Of a DNA stretch of 64,000 nucleotides, positions 1-10,572 are shown in pieces. The DNA is from Roseomonas sp. GC11 (GTDB taxonomy: Bacteria; Pseudomonadota; Alphaproteobacteria; Acetobacterales; Acetobacteraceae), in NCBI RefSeq assembly GCF_024437745.1, contig NZ_JANFNY010000016.1, forward strand, positions 1-64,000. The letters run 5' to 3'. Position 1 is the first letter of the stretch, and each line of letters starts with the position of its first letter. The notes below the pieces were generated by a model. That model was not told the DNA's origin. It ran no database searches and saw nothing but the letters and a program-made list of their open reading frames with translations. A program made the translations under genes and the position numbers.

Positions 1-138
1 CCCCGCGGCCGGGGTGGCGGCGCCGGCGCTGGCGGCCAGCGCCCCGGCCAGCGCGGCCTCCTGCCCGGCCAGGGTGGCGGCCTCCGCCCGCAGGCGCTGC
101 CAGATCGCGTGCTCCATCGCGTGCTCCACCTCGGCCAT
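1..138 (-). CDS. Probable serine O-acetyltransferase, N-terminal fragment (cut by window edge)
   Basis: Only the first 46 codons are in the window. The start ATG at 138 is preceded by a GGGAGGG ribosome binding site about 7 nt away. The visible peptide contains IWQRLRAEA followed by an alanine/leucine-rich helical stretch, which resembles the N-terminal helical domain of CysE, the enzyme that acetylates serine for cysteine synthesis. The catalytic hexapeptide-repeat domain would lie outside the window. The match rests on a short helical segment, so the identity is tentative. It is divergent from the methyltransferase gene to its right. Confidence 0.4.
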   Translation of the reverse strand, partial: MAEVEHAMEHAIWQRLRAEAATLAGQEAALAGALAASAGAATPAAG

Positions 139-250
139 GCCGGCCCTCCCCGTTTCACCGGGAGGATCGGGCGGCGGCGGCATTCCGGCAAGCCATGGGG
201 TGCGGAACGCCCCGTTGCCGGGCGGGCAACGGCGTGGTCAGGATGCCGGC

Positions 251-859
251 ATGGACCCGCGTTATTCCTCCCCCGCCGCGCTGCGCAACCGCGACCCCAT
301 CCTGGAGGCGCTGCGCCGCCTCCTGCCGCCCGCCGGGCTGCTGCTGGAAATCGCCAGCGGCAGCGGCGAGCATGCGGAGCATTTCGCCGCCGGCCTGCCG
401 GGCTGGGTGATCCAGCCGAGCGACCCGGACCCGGCCGCCCGCGCCAGCATCGCCGCGCGCGTGGCGGAGGCGGGGCGGCCCAATCTGCGCCCGCCCCTGG
501 CGCTGGATGCCACCGCGCCGGAATCCTGGCCGCCCCTGCGGGCAGATGCGGTGCTGGCGGTGAACATGATCCACATCGCGCCCTGGTCCGCCACGCCGGG
601 GCTGCTGGCCGGGGCGGCGCGCTGCCTGGCCACGGCGGGGGCACCGCTGATCCTCTACGGCCCCTTCCGCGAGGGCGGCGGCCATACCGGGCCTGGCAAT
701 GCCGAATTCGATGCCAGCCTGCGCGCCCGCGACCCCGCCTGGGGCCTGCGCGATCTGGAAGAGGTGGCGCAGGCCGCCCGCGCCGCCGGCTTCATCCCCG
801 GCCCGGTGGAGCGGATGCCGGCCAATAATCGCCTCGTCCTCTTCCACCGGGCGGTCTGA
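251..859 (+). CDS. DUF938-family SAM-dependent methyltransferase-like protein
   Basis: This 202-residue protein has the Rossmann methyltransferase layout. LLEIASGSGEHAEHF near residues 33-47 is the SAM-binding glycine loop, followed by a strand ending in the acidic PSDPDP segment, and AVNMIHIAPW is the post-motif region typical of DUF938. The family is widespread in proteobacteria; its substrate is not established. The open frame extends further upstream, but the ATG at 251 starts exactly at the conserved MDPRYSSPAALRNRDPI block that begins DUF938 proteins, so that start is chosen. It is a single gene with no operon partner. Confidence 0.85.
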   Translation: MDPRYSSPAALRNRDPILEALRRLLPPAGLLLEIASGSGEHAEHFAAGLPGWVIQPSDPDPAARASIAARVAEAGRPNLRPPLALDATAPESWPPLRADAVLAVNMIHIAPWSATPGLLAGAARCLATAGAPLILYGPFREGGGHTGPGNAEFDASLRARDPAWGLRDLEEVAQAARAAGFIPGPVERMPANNRLVLFHRAV

Positions 860-964
860 GGCCCCCGCGCTTCACCCCGCCTTTACCCGCCTGCCGCAGC
901 ATATCCCGGCCGGCAGGAGCCCGGCGGCGCGCGCCCCGCGCGCCCGGCAAGAGGATATGGCCCG

Positions 965-1429
965 ATGTGGCGCAGCATCGTGACGGCCGCCATGCTGGCG
1001 GCCCCCCTGATGGCCCTTCCCGGCGGGGCGGTGGCCCAGCCGGTCAGCTTCACCCCCTTTGACCAGCCGGCGCAGGAGGCCGTCCAGGCCGCGCGGAGCT
1101 GGCAGTTCGAGCGGGCGCAGAAGGCCGGTGTCACCCCGCGCGTCGCCACGGCGCGCATCGACCTCGATGGCGATGGCGTGGCGGAAATCGTGGCGGTGGT
1201 CCAGGCGCCGGACCGCTGCGCCGCGCTCGGCCTGCGCAACTGCCCGCTGGTCGTGCTACACCGCCGCTCCGAGCGTGGCCGCTTCCAGGAGGTCGGCAGC
1301 TTCTTCGGCGATGCCGTGCAGATCCTCGACAGCAGCAACAAGGGCTGGCGGGATATCGAGACCCGCTTCACCCAGGGGCCGTGGCGCCGCACGGAGTGGA
1401 ACGGGCTGCTCTACCAGATCCGCCGCTGA
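965..1429 (+). CDS. Secreted hypothetical protein with a DxDGDG-like loop
   Basis: The product has 154 residues. Residues 1-24 form a signal peptide ending in a VAQ type cleavage site. A segment IDLDGDGVAEIVAVV around residues 60-74 resembles the calcium-binding loop of FG-GAP/VCBS repeats, in a single copy. One cysteine pair (DRCAALGLRNC) could form a disulfide in the periplasm. No family name can be given. It is probably a small soluble periplasmic protein. Confidence 0.65.
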   Translation: MWRSIVTAAMLAAPLMALPGGAVAQPVSFTPFDQPAQEAVQAARSWQFERAQKAGVTPRVATARIDLDGDGVAEIVAVVQAPDRCAALGLRNCPLVVLHRRSERGRFQEVGSFFGDAVQILDSSNKGWRDIETRFTQGPWRRTEWNGLLYQIRR

Positions 1430-1456
1430 AGGCGGCGGCGGCGCGCGCGGGGGGTC

Positions 1457-1825
1457 TCAGACCTCCCGCGAGATCAGCCGGTTCAGGGTGCGGCAGCCAG
1501 CCACGATGGCCAGCAGCGTCAGGCCCTGGCCGATCAGGCCGCTGGGCGTCCACAGCGTGCCGCCGACGAGAAGCTGGCGCGGCACATAGGCGAGCAGGTG
1601 CTGCACCTCCGGTTCCACGCGGATGGAGCCGATCACCTGAAGCCCGCCCCACCAGGCCAGCCCGGCCAGCAGCACCAGCGGCGCCACCCATTCCGCCACC
1701 AGCTCGACGAAGGTCAGGGCGAAGCTCACCACCGCCCAGACCGCCAGCTTCACGGCGCGCCAGACCGGGGAGGGGCCGTCCTCGGCCTCGTCCAGTTCAT
1801 CATGCGGGTGGGCAAATCCGGACAT
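1457..1825 (-). CDS. Small integral membrane protein of unknown function
   Basis: The start at 1825 (MSGFAHPHDELDEAEDG) has a good GGAGGG ribosome binding site; the longer frame upstream is ordinary intergenic sequence. The 122-residue product has an acidic N-terminus and two hydrophobic stretches, roughly residues 25-60 (WAVVSFALTFVEL onward) and 95-110, so it should sit in the inner membrane. No catalytic motif is visible. It is convergent with the secreted protein gene to its left, with 27 bp between them. Confidence 0.6.
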   Translation of the reverse strand: MSGFAHPHDELDEAEDGPSPVWRAVKLAVWAVVSFALTFVELVAEWVAPLVLLAGLAWWGGLQVIGSIRVEPEVQHLLAYVPRQLLVGGTLWTPSGLIGQGLTLLAIVAGCRTLNRLISREV

Positions 1826-2096
1826 GCTGTCCCTCCTTCGCGGCGATGCCAGCCCCGGCATAGCGCCCCGGGCCGCGTGACACAAAGCTTGCCCGATCAC
1901 CCTTTCGATTCCGTGGCGCCGGAAGCGGAAACCGCGTTCGGGAAATGGGCATATCGTCATCAACTCCTGAAGGGCAATGTTCCTTTCCCGGGCAGGCGGC
2001 AGGCAGGGCCGGCGGAAAACCCCCTGCCGCCGCATCGACCCCCCGGAGGGGCGGGCCTATACCGGGCCGCGCGCGACTTCATCATGGGGCCCGGAC

Positions 2097-3014
2097 ATGG
2101 ATCTTCCGCAGCGGATCGAACTGCATGCCTTCGAGAGCCTGACGCTCAGCGACGGCGCCTTCCTGCGCGGCGCCGCGGCCGAGGGCCGCCCGGCCCTGCT
2201 GACGGCGGCGCTGCACCTGCCCGTGGGCGCGGGGCCGCATCCGCTGGTGGTGCTGATGCATGGCTCCGGCGGCATCGGCAGCGCGGTGGCCAACTGGACG
2301 CGGCAGGTCACCGCGCTCGGCGCCGCCAGCCTGGTGATGGATGGCTTCACCGGGCGTGGCCTCACCAGCACCAGCACGCAGCAGGCCCTGCTGGGGCGGC
2401 TGAACTTCATCCTCGACATCTACCGCGCGCTGGAGAAGCTGGCGGCCCACCCGGCCATCGACCCGAAGCGCGTCATCCTGCTGGGCTTCTCACGCGGCGG
2501 GCAGGCCACGCTCTATGCCGCGCTCAGCCGCTTCCAGGCGCTGTGGAACCGCAGCGGCATCACGCCGATGGCGCATCTCGCCTTCTACCCGGACTGCTCG
2601 ATGCGCTTCCTGGAGGAGACGATCCTGCCGCCGGTGCCGGTGCGCGTCTTCCATGGCCTGGCCGACGACTATAATCCGCCGCACACCGCGCGTGCCTATG
2701 TGGAGCGGCTGCGCGCCGCCGGGGTGGATGCGCGCTTCACCGCCTATGCCGGCGGGCACCACGGCTTCGACAATCCGCTGAGCGAGACACACCAGCCGGC
2801 CACCGGCTCGCAATCGCTGCGCGACTGCACCATTGAGGAGCGCGCGCCGGGGGTGCTGATCAATGCCTGCACCGGCGCGCCCTTCAGCTACGCCGATGCC
2901 TGCGTCCGCACCGACCCGCATGCGGGCGGGCATCCGGCGGCGGCGGCGGCGGCGCGGCGCGATATCGGCCGCGTGCTGGGCGAATTGCTTGGCAGCGGAT
3001 ACGGCCCGGCCTGA
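2097..3014 (+). CDS. Dienelactone-hydrolase-like alpha/beta hydrolase
   Basis: The 305-residue product carries an alpha/beta hydrolase core: the oxyanion region LMHGSGGIGSAVANW, the nucleophile elbow GFSRGG (serine nucleophile), the acid-strand region VFHGLADDYNPPH and the histidine strand AYAGGHHGFDN. This order matches dienelactone hydrolases, which cleave ester or lactone bonds. The substrate is unknown. The serine in place of the cysteine of classical dienelactone hydrolase suggests a general esterase or peptidase. The ATG at 2097 begins the recognisable domain; upstream codons are low-complexity. Confidence 0.75.
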   Translation: MDLPQRIELHAFESLTLSDGAFLRGAAAEGRPALLTAALHLPVGAGPHPLVVLMHGSGGIGSAVANWTRQVTALGAASLVMDGFTGRGLTSTSTQQALLGRLNFILDIYRALEKLAAHPAIDPKRVILLGFSRGGQATLYAALSRFQALWNRSGITPMAHLAFYPDCSMRFLEETILPPVPVRVFHGLADDYNPPHTARAYVERLRAAGVDARFTAYAGGHHGFDNPLSETHQPATGSQSLRDCTIEERAPGVLINACTGAPFSYADACVRTDPHAGGHPAAAAAARRDIGRVLGELLGSGYGPA

Positions 3015-3028
3015 AAGGCTGCGTGGTC

Positions 3029-3163
3029 TTGAGAGGGGCTTCGCCCCTCTCAAACTCTCCCGACCAAAGGCCTGAGGCCTTTGGAAACCCATCAGGGGTC
3101 CCCCCTGAAGGCGGGTGCAGGGGACCCCGTCCCCTGCTGGGGGTGAGGGGGCGAAGCCCCCTC
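3029..3163. repeat. GC-rich multi-hairpin intergenic repeat, copy 1
   Basis: Four consecutive perfect hairpins are present: TTGAGAGGGGC with its complement (3029-3053), CCAAAGGCC with GGCCTTTGG (3064-3084), GCAGGGGAC with GTCCCCTGC (3117-3137) and GAGGGGGC with GCCCCCTC (3145-3163). The same modules recur near 7.8 kb and 28.9 kb. The element fills the gap between two convergent genes and touches the stop codon of the leftward gene, so it probably acts as a bidirectional terminator. Confidence 0.85.
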
Positions 3164-3887
3164 AGGCCGCCTGAGCCAGCATGGAGAGGCCACCCGCCTC
3201 GGCGAGGTCGGCAAGCTGCGCCAGCGTGGCGAAGTGGTAGTCGGGCTTCGTCAGCTCCGGCACTTCCAGCGTGCCGCCGAAGCCCTTCATGCCCTGGCGC
3301 CGCTCAATCCAGCACACGGTGTAGCCGAGTTGCCGGGCCACGCCGATATCATGATACTGGCTCTGCGCCACATGCAGGATATCGCCGAGCTGGTAGCCAT
3401 CACGGCTCAGCCGGCCACGGGCGAAGGCGAAGAAGAGCGGGTTCGGCTTCTCGCAGAGCGCGTCATCCACGGTGATGCTGTCGTGGAAGGGGTTGCCCAG
3501 CGTCTTCTCCATGTGGTTGAGCGCCCAGCGCTGGGCATTGGTCATGGCCACCAGCTTGTAGCGCGCGCCGAGGCGCTTCAGCGCCGCGACGGAATCCGGG
3601 AAGGCCGGCCACTGCGCGATGGACTGCACGAAGCCCCTGGCGATGCGCTCGCTCTGCGGCAGGCCGAGCGGGCCGCTGATCTCGTGATAGACCCGCTCCA
3701 GATCATCCGGGAAGCGCTTCGGCTTGGCGTTGCCGCGGGTGCGGCGGTAATGCGCGAGGATGGTGTCGTCATCATGCGCCGCGGCCGCCGCGCCGCATTC
3801 CGCGCGCAGATAGTCGAGCATCCCCTTCTCGAAATCGATCAGCGTGCCGACCACGTCGAATGTCAGAACCTTGGGTTCCTGCGCCAT
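3162..3887 (-). CDS. HAD-superfamily hydrolase, haloacid dehalogenase type II-like
   Basis: The 241-residue protein begins with the HAD motif I strand LTFDVVGTL (nucleophile Asp11), has motif II at MTNAQRW (near residue 126) and a motif III/IV region containing the lysine of CEKPNP. The closest fold class is the (S)-2-haloacid dehalogenase type II family, but such proteins are often plain phosphatases and no substrate can be assigned. The start at 3887 has AGGGGG seven bases upstream; an in-frame ATG at 3893 would leave only one base. A paralogous HAD gene lies at 5.7-6.4 kb on the other strand. Confidence 0.75.
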   Translation of the reverse strand: MAQEPKVLTFDVVGTLIDFEKGMLDYLRAECGAAAAAHDDDTILAHYRRTRGNAKPKRFPDDLERVYHEISGPLGLPQSERIARGFVQSIAQWPAFPDSVAALKRLGARYKLVAMTNAQRWALNHMEKTLGNPFHDSITVDDALCEKPNPLFFAFARGRLSRDGYQLGDILHVAQSQYHDIGVARQLGYTVCWIERRQGMKGFGGTLEVPELTKPDYHFATLAQLADLAEAGGLSMLAQAA

Positions 3888-4005
3888 TGTCATGCCCCCT
3901 GTTGGCGTTGGCGGGAGCAAGGCTAGGCCCGGCGGCGCAGCGGGGCCTGCCGTTTGCGCGCCCGGCGCGGCAGGATATGCCGCCCCGCCGGGGCGCCGCG
4001 GCGCC

Positions 4006-4503
4006 TCATTCCTGCGGCGCGAAGAACCGCTCCAGCGGGTAGTGCTGCTTGGTGAAGACCGTCTTGATCACGACGTAGCTGAAATACTTCTCGATCCCGA
4101 TATTCTGCGCCAGCAGCACCTCGATGGTGTCCTGGTAGTGCTGGATGCTCCGGGTGACGAACTTCAGCAGGTAGTCATAGCCGCCGGAGACGAGGTGGCA
4201 TTCCATCACCTCGTCCACCGCGCGGATGCGCGCCTCGAAGCGCTGGAAATCGTGGCTGCGGTGGTCGGACAGCGTGACCTCGGTGAAGATGGTCATGGTG
4301 TCACCGAGCTTTTGCAGGTGCACATGCGCGCCATAGCCGGTGATATAGCCGGCCTTCTCCAGGCGCTTGACGCGCATCAGGCAGGGACTGGCGGAAAGGC
4401 CGACGGCCTCCGCCAGATCCACATTCGTCATCCGCCCGTTCTTCTGCAGATGCGCCAGGATCCGCAGGTCGATCCGGTCGAGTTTAGGCAATCCATTGAC
4501 CAT
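4006..4503 (-). CDS. Lrp/AsnC-family transcriptional regulator
   Basis: The 165-residue length is standard for the family. Residues 7-60 form the winged helix-turn-helix (LDRIDLRILAHLQKNGRMTN, then LAEAVGLS and VKRLEKAGYI), and residues 70-150 the RAM/AsnC effector domain, with VSGGYDYLL as the typical effector-site segment. Such proteins form octamers on DNA and sense amino acids or related amines. Its position among an amine-oxidising FAD enzyme, a GABA-type aminotransferase and ABC transporters suggests that it controls this amine catabolism region (inference). Confidence 0.9.
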   Translation of the reverse strand: MVNGLPKLDRIDLRILAHLQKNGRMTNVDLAEAVGLSASPCLMRVKRLEKAGYITGYGAHVHLQKLGDTMTIFTEVTLSDHRSHDFQRFEARIRAVDEVMECHLVSGGYDYLLKFVTRSIQHYQDTIEVLLAQNIGIEKYFSYVVIKTVFTKQHYPLERFFAPQE

Positions 4504-4579
4504 GAAGGCAAATCCGTCTCAGCCTGCCCAGCCTATCCGGTGCCGGGCGCGGGTCAATGGCCGCAGGCGCGGGGCGGGT

Positions 4580-5449
4580 TCAGCCCAGCGCCTGGCTGAC
4601 CAGGGCGAAGCGCGCCACATCGCCGCGCGGGACGGGCGCAGGGCCGCGCCGCATGGCGCGCGCATTGTCCACCTGGGCCAGCCCCATCTCCTGCAGCCAG
4701 GGGGAGAGGCCGCTCTCCGCCGGCACGTCGATGCGCAGGAACTGCCCGCTGCGCACGCCGAGCCAGTGCGCCACCAGCGCCTGCGCCGCCGCCAGATCCG
4801 GCGCGACCACGGGGCCGATGACATGGCCGCGGCCGAAGCGGCGCAGCAGGGAGAAGCCGACGGGCTGGCCACCGCGCTCCAGCACCACGCCTTCCGCGAC
4901 ACCCAGCAGCGCCTCCAGCAGGGCCGCGCGGTCGAGGCCGGTGGCGGCGGCATCGAGGCCGCGCACCAGTTCGAGGTCGCTGCGGCCGAGCGGGCGCAGC
5001 CGCTCCCCCGCCGCCAGCGGCACGAGGCCCACGGAGAAGGCCGCACCCTGGTGCTGGTGCACCGCGCCCACCACCTCGAAGCCGAGCTTCACATAGAGCG
5101 GATAGCCGGCATCGGTCGCCGTCAGCGCCACGCTGCGGTCTCCCAGGCGCTCCAGCACGGCGCTGGTGAGCAGGCGGCCGAGGCCACGCCCCTGCGCCTC
5201 CGGCGCGACGACGATCAGGCCGACCGCGCCATGATCCTCGCCGAATTCCCAGCCCAGCGCCGTGCCCAGCAGCTGGCCGCCTTCCTCGGCGGCGAAGCCG
5301 AAGCCCAGGCTGTGGAAGAAGTGCCAGTCCTCCAGGCGGTGCGGCCAGGAGACGCCGCGCGTCAGGGCGTGCCCGCCCTCCAGATCCGCGGCCTGGAACT
5401 GCCGCAGGGCCGGGGCCTCCACCATCTTGCCGTCTGACACCGTTTTCAT
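4580..5449 (-). CDS. GNAT-family N-acetyltransferase
   Basis: The start ATG at 5449 is preceded by a consensus AGGAGG. The 289-residue product has an N-terminal GNAT domain, with the acetyl-CoA loop QGRGLG at residues 86-91 and the YVKLGFEVVG segment typical of motif B. The C-terminal half (residues 150-289) looks like a second, degenerate GNAT domain. Substrate unknown. It ends 76 bp before the Lrp gene and is transcribed in the same direction, so the two may be co-transcribed. It is divergent from the HAD gene at 5744. Confidence 0.8.
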   Translation of the reverse strand: MKTVSDGKMVEAPALRQFQAADLEGGHALTRGVSWPHRLEDWHFFHSLGFGFAAEEGGQLLGTALGWEFGEDHGAVGLIVVAPEAQGRGLGRLLTSAVLERLGDRSVALTATDAGYPLYVKLGFEVVGAVHQHQGAAFSVGLVPLAAGERLRPLGRSDLELVRGLDAAATGLDRAALLEALLGVAEGVVLERGGQPVGFSLLRRFGRGHVIGPVVAPDLAAAQALVAHWLGVRSGQFLRIDVPAESGLSPWLQEMGLAQVDNARAMRRGPAPVPRGDVARFALVSQALG

Positions 5450-5743
5450 TCCTCCTGTCGTGCCCGCGCGGGGCGGCCCCAGCGATACCGCAACGGGCAA
5501 GAACATGCTGCCGGACTATGCCGGAAATTCGGCACGATCCGCTGCGCGGCGCGCGCGGCGGCGGCAGACAGCATGGCCCCCCGGCCGCAGCATCATCCGC
5601 GAACCCTGGCGGAGGCAAGGCGTGGCGTGCATCGTGAGCGTGGAGGGCCGCAGGCGGCCGCCACGCAGGGCATGCCGCCCTTCCACCCCGCCGGCGCCCT
5701 CTTCCCTCGCGGGCCTGGCCCGCACAGCCGAGGACTGACACCG

Positions 5744-6412
5744 ATGACCGCTCTGCGGCCGAAATACATCACCTTCGACTGCTACGGCACGCTGACGAAT
5801 TTCCAGATGGGCCCCCTCGCCCGCCAGATCTTCGCCGACCGCGTCCCGGCCGAGCGGATGGACGCTTTCGTCAAGGACTTCTCCGCCTACCGCATGGATG
5901 AGGTGATGGGCGCCTGGAAGCCCTATGCCGAGGTGCTGCACAATGCGGTGCTGCGCACCTGCAAGCTGCACGGCATCCCCTTCACCGACCCGGATGGCCG
6001 CGCCTTCTACGACGCCGTGCCGGGCTGGGGCCCGCACCCGGACGTGCCGGAGCCGCTGACCCGCGTGGGCCGCGAATTCCCCCTCGTCATCCTCTCCAAC
6101 GCGATGAACGAGCAGATCCACCACAATGTGAAGCTGCTGCAGGCGCCTTTCCACGCCGTCTACACGGCGCAGATGGCGCAGGCCTACAAGCCGCGCTTCC
6201 AGGCCTTCGAATACATGTTCGACCAGCTCGGCTGCGACCCGAAGGACATCCTGCATGTCTCCTCGAGCTACCGCTACGACCTGATGTCGGCCTATGACCT
6301 GCGCATCGGCCACCGCGCCCATGTGGCGCGCGGGCATGAGCCGGTCACGCCCTATTACGGCGCGCATGTGATCGACGACATCGGCGGCCTGCCCGGCCTG
6401 CTCGGCCTCTAA
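5744..6412 (+). CDS. HAD-superfamily hydrolase, haloacid dehalogenase type II-like (second copy)
   Basis: The 222-residue protein has motif I YITFDCYGTL (nucleophile Asp12), motif II ILSNAMN and the lysine of QAYKPRF. It is homologous to the HAD protein encoded at 3162-3887 on the opposite strand, though clearly diverged. It lies 26 bp upstream of the FAD-dependent oxidoreductase and is probably co-transcribed with it. The ATG at 5744 fits the start of the HAD domain; the longer frame upstream lacks conserved features. Confidence 0.8.
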   Translation: MTALRPKYITFDCYGTLTNFQMGPLARQIFADRVPAERMDAFVKDFSAYRMDEVMGAWKPYAEVLHNAVLRTCKLHGIPFTDPDGRAFYDAVPGWGPHPDVPEPLTRVGREFPLVILSNAMNEQIHHNVKLLQAPFHAVYTAQMAQAYKPRFQAFEYMFDQLGCDPKDILHVSSSYRYDLMSAYDLRIGHRAHVARGHEPVTPYYGAHVIDDIGGLPGLLGL

Positions 6413-6438
6413 GCCGGCGCCCCGAAGGAGAGGATGGA

Positions 6439-7716
6439 ATGAAGCTGCTCCCCTACTGGCAGGACACGGCCACCCCCTTCGCCGGCGGCGCCAGCGGGCC
6501 GCTGGAGGGCAAGGTGGATGTCGCCATCATCGGCGGCGGCTTCACCGGCCTCTCCGCCGCGCTGGCCCTGGCGAAGCGCGGCGCCAGCGTCGTGGTGCTG
6601 GAGGCGGCGCGCGTCGCCGCCGCCGCCTCCGGCCGCAATGGCGGGCATCTCAACAACGGCCTGGCGCATGATTTTCCCAGTGTCGCCGCCAGCCTCGGGA
6701 TGGAACGCGCCCGCGCCCTCTACCACGCCTTCAACGACGCGGTGGACAGCGTCGAGCGCATCGTCACGGAAGAGGGCATCGCCTGCGATTTCCGCCGCTG
6801 CGGCAAGATCAAGCTGGCCGCCAAGCCCGAGCATTTCGGCAAGCTCGCCGCCAGCTTCGAGGTGCTGCACCGCGAGGCGGACCCGGAGACCGCCCTCATC
6901 CCGCGCGAGCGCATCCGCGAGGAGGTCGGCTCCGACCTCTATCACGGCGGCGTCGTCTACAACCGCAGCGCGCAGATGCATATGGGGCGCTTCGGCGCGG
7001 GCCTGGCCGATGCCGTGGCGCGCCATGGCGGCCGCATCTTCGAGGAAACCCCGGTCACCGGCCTGACGCGGCTGCAAGGCCGCCGGCACCGCGTGGCGAC
7101 ACCGCGCGGCAGCATCGAGGCGGAACAGGTGCTGGTGGCCACGGGGCCGAGCCAGAACGGCCCCTTCGGCTTCTTCCGCCGCCGCATCGTCGCTGTCGGC
7201 AGCTTCATCATCGCGACCGAGCCGCTGCCGAAGGCCACGCTGGACGCGATCATGCCGACGCGGCGCAACGCCACCACCTCGCGCATCATCGGCCATTATT
7301 TCCGCATCAGCCCCGATGACCGGCTGATCTTTGGCGGGCGCGCGCGCTTCGCCATGTCCAACCCCACCTCCGACCGGAAGAGCGGCGAGATCCTCGACGC
7401 CAATATGCGCACCGCCTTCCCGCAGCTGCGCGACACCCGCGTGGAGTACTGCTGGGGCGGGCTGGTGGACATGACGGCCGACCGCCTGCCGCGCGCGGGT
7501 GAGCATGAGGGGCTGCTCTACGCCATGGGCTATAGCGGCCATGGCGCGCAGATGTCGGTGCATATGGGGCAATGCATGGCAGCGGTGATGGGCGGCCAGG
7601 ATGCCGCGAACCCGCTGCACGGGCTGGACTGGCCCTGGGTGCCCGGCCATTTCGGCCCGGCCTGGTTCCTGCCGCTCGTCGGTGCCTATTTCAGCCTCAA
7701 GGACAAAATGCAGTAG
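6439..7716 (+). CDS. DAO-family FAD-dependent amine oxidoreductase (PuuB/glycine oxidase-like)
   Basis: The 425-residue protein has the FAD-binding Rossmann motif IGGGFTG at residues 31-37, the GRNGGHLNNG segment after it, and the C-terminal FAD-contact region MGYSGHGAQMSVHMGQ. This layout matches the gamma-glutamylputrescine oxidoreductase (PuuB) branch of the DAO family, which oxidises the amine to an aldehyde with release of ammonia and peroxide. A GGAG ribosome binding site precedes the start. Together with nearby GabT-, GabD- and agmatinase-like genes it fits putrescine or related amine degradation. No glutamate-putrescine ligase is present, so the substrate remains open. Confidence 0.75.
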   Translation: MKLLPYWQDTATPFAGGASGPLEGKVDVAIIGGGFTGLSAALALAKRGASVVVLEAARVAAAASGRNGGHLNNGLAHDFPSVAASLGMERARALYHAFNDAVDSVERIVTEEGIACDFRRCGKIKLAAKPEHFGKLAASFEVLHREADPETALIPRERIREEVGSDLYHGGVVYNRSAQMHMGRFGAGLADAVARHGGRIFEETPVTGLTRLQGRRHRVATPRGSIEAEQVLVATGPSQNGPFGFFRRRIVAVGSFIIATEPLPKATLDAIMPTRRNATTSRIIGHYFRISPDDRLIFGGRARFAMSNPTSDRKSGEILDANMRTAFPQLRDTRVEYCWGGLVDMTADRLPRAGEHEGLLYAMGYSGHGAQMSVHMGQCMAAVMGGQDAANPLHGLDWPWVPGHFGPAWFLPLVGAYFSLKDKMQ

Positions 7717-7744
7717 CCGGAGGGCCACGCCGCGCGGCTACAGC

Positions 7745-7847
7745 GCTGTGGCCTTTGAAAACTCTTTCCTGAAGGCGGGAGCAGGGGACCCCGTCCCCTG
7801 CCCAAGGGAAAGAAAGGGGGGAGTTTGAGGGGGCAAAGCCCCCTCAT
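7745..7847. repeat. GC-rich multi-hairpin intergenic repeat, copy 2 (partial)
   Basis: This is a shorter copy of the element at 3029-3163. It keeps the GCAGGGGAC/GTCCCCTGC hairpin (7781-7801), the CCCAAGGGAAAGAAAGGGG linker that is also found in copy 3, and the final TGAGGGGGC/GCCCCCTCA hairpin (7826-7846). The first two hairpins of the full version are missing or reduced. It again lies between the 3' ends of two convergent genes. Confidence 0.8.
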
Positions 7848-7860
7848 TTTCAAACCCCGC

Positions 7861-9675
<1,815 letters not shown>

Positions 9676-9678
9676 GCC

Positions 9679-10572
9679 TCAGCCCTCCCCACCCGCGCGG
9701 CGGCGGAAGCCACCGAGATTGTCGATCAGCATGTTGACGCCGATGGTCAGGCTGGCGATGGCCAGGGCCGGCATCAGCACGGCCGGCGCGCCTTCAGCGA
9801 GGCCGCCGATATTCTCGCGCACCAGCGAGCCCCAATCCGCCTCCGGTGGCTGGATGCCAAGGCCGAGGAAGGAAAGCCCGCTCAGCAGCAGCACGATGAA
9901 GACGAAGCGCAGGCCGAAATCGGCCAGCACCGGCCCCGTCATGTTCGGCAGGATCTCCTCCCGCACGATGAAGGCGGTGCTCTCGCCGCGCGCCCGCGCG
10001 ATGCGCACATAGTCCATCGCGTTGATGCCAACGGCGAGGGAACGCGCGATGCGGTAGGCGCCCGGCGTGTAGATGATCCCGGCGGAGAGCACCAGCACCG
10101 GCACGGAGGAGCCGAAGGCGGCAACGACGACGAGGGCGAACATCTTGCTCGGCATGGCGCTGAGGGTATCGAGGCAGCGGCTGACCAGCATGTCCAGCCA
10201 TCCGCCCCAGACCGCGGCGCTCATGCCGAGGATGAGGCCGCTGCCGCTTGCCATCAGCGTCGCCAGCAGCGCGACGCCCACGGTATAGCGCGCGCCGTGC
10301 AGGATGCGGCTCAGCATGTCGCGGCCCAGATAATCGGTGCCAAGCGGAAACTTCGCCGTCATGGGCGTGAAGACATCCATGTCGACGATACGCCCCGCCT
10401 CGTGCGGCGCGACCATCGGGCCAAAGAGGGCCATCATCAGCCAGAAGAGGACGAGGACGCCACCGAGCAGGCCGGCGAGCGGCCAGCGGCGGCGCTTGCG
10501 GCGGGGCGCGGGGGCGGGCTGCGCCGCCTCGCTCACCGGTGCCGCAGCCGTGGATTGGAGAGTATCGCGCAT
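9679..10572 (-). CDS. ABC transporter permease, DppC type
   Basis: The 297-residue inner-membrane protein has a charged proline-rich N-terminus, a first membrane helix (LLGGVLVLFWLMMALF), the PLGTDYLGRDMLSRIL loop characteristic of DppC/OppC, and about five further helices including the EAA loop region (RARGESTAFIVREEILPN). It pairs with the DppB-type permease upstream; the two frames overlap by 40 bp, assuming the ATG at 10572. The ribosome binding site there is weak, so the real start could lie a few codons downstream. Confidence 0.88.
   Translation of the reverse strand: MRDTLQSTAAAPVSEAAQPAPAPRRKRRRWPLAGLLGGVLVLFWLMMALFGPMVAPHEAGRIVDMDVFTPMTAKFPLGTDYLGRDMLSRILHGARYTVGVALLATLMASGSGLILGMSAAVWGGWLDMLVSRCLDTLSAMPSKMFALVVVAAFGSSVPVLVLSAGIIYTPGAYRIARSLAVGINAMDYVRIARARGESTAFIVREEILPNMTGPVLADFGLRFVFIVLLLSGLSFLGLGIQPPEADWGSLVRENIGGLAEGAPAVLMPALAIASLTIGVNMLIDNLGGFRRRAGGEG

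Noticed and set aside
3162-3887. Assignment of the HAD proteins as true haloacid dehalogenases
   Set aside because: The fold motifs fit, but the type II dehalogenase label is commonly applied to phosphatase-like proteins. Nothing in the neighbourhood concerns halogenated compounds.
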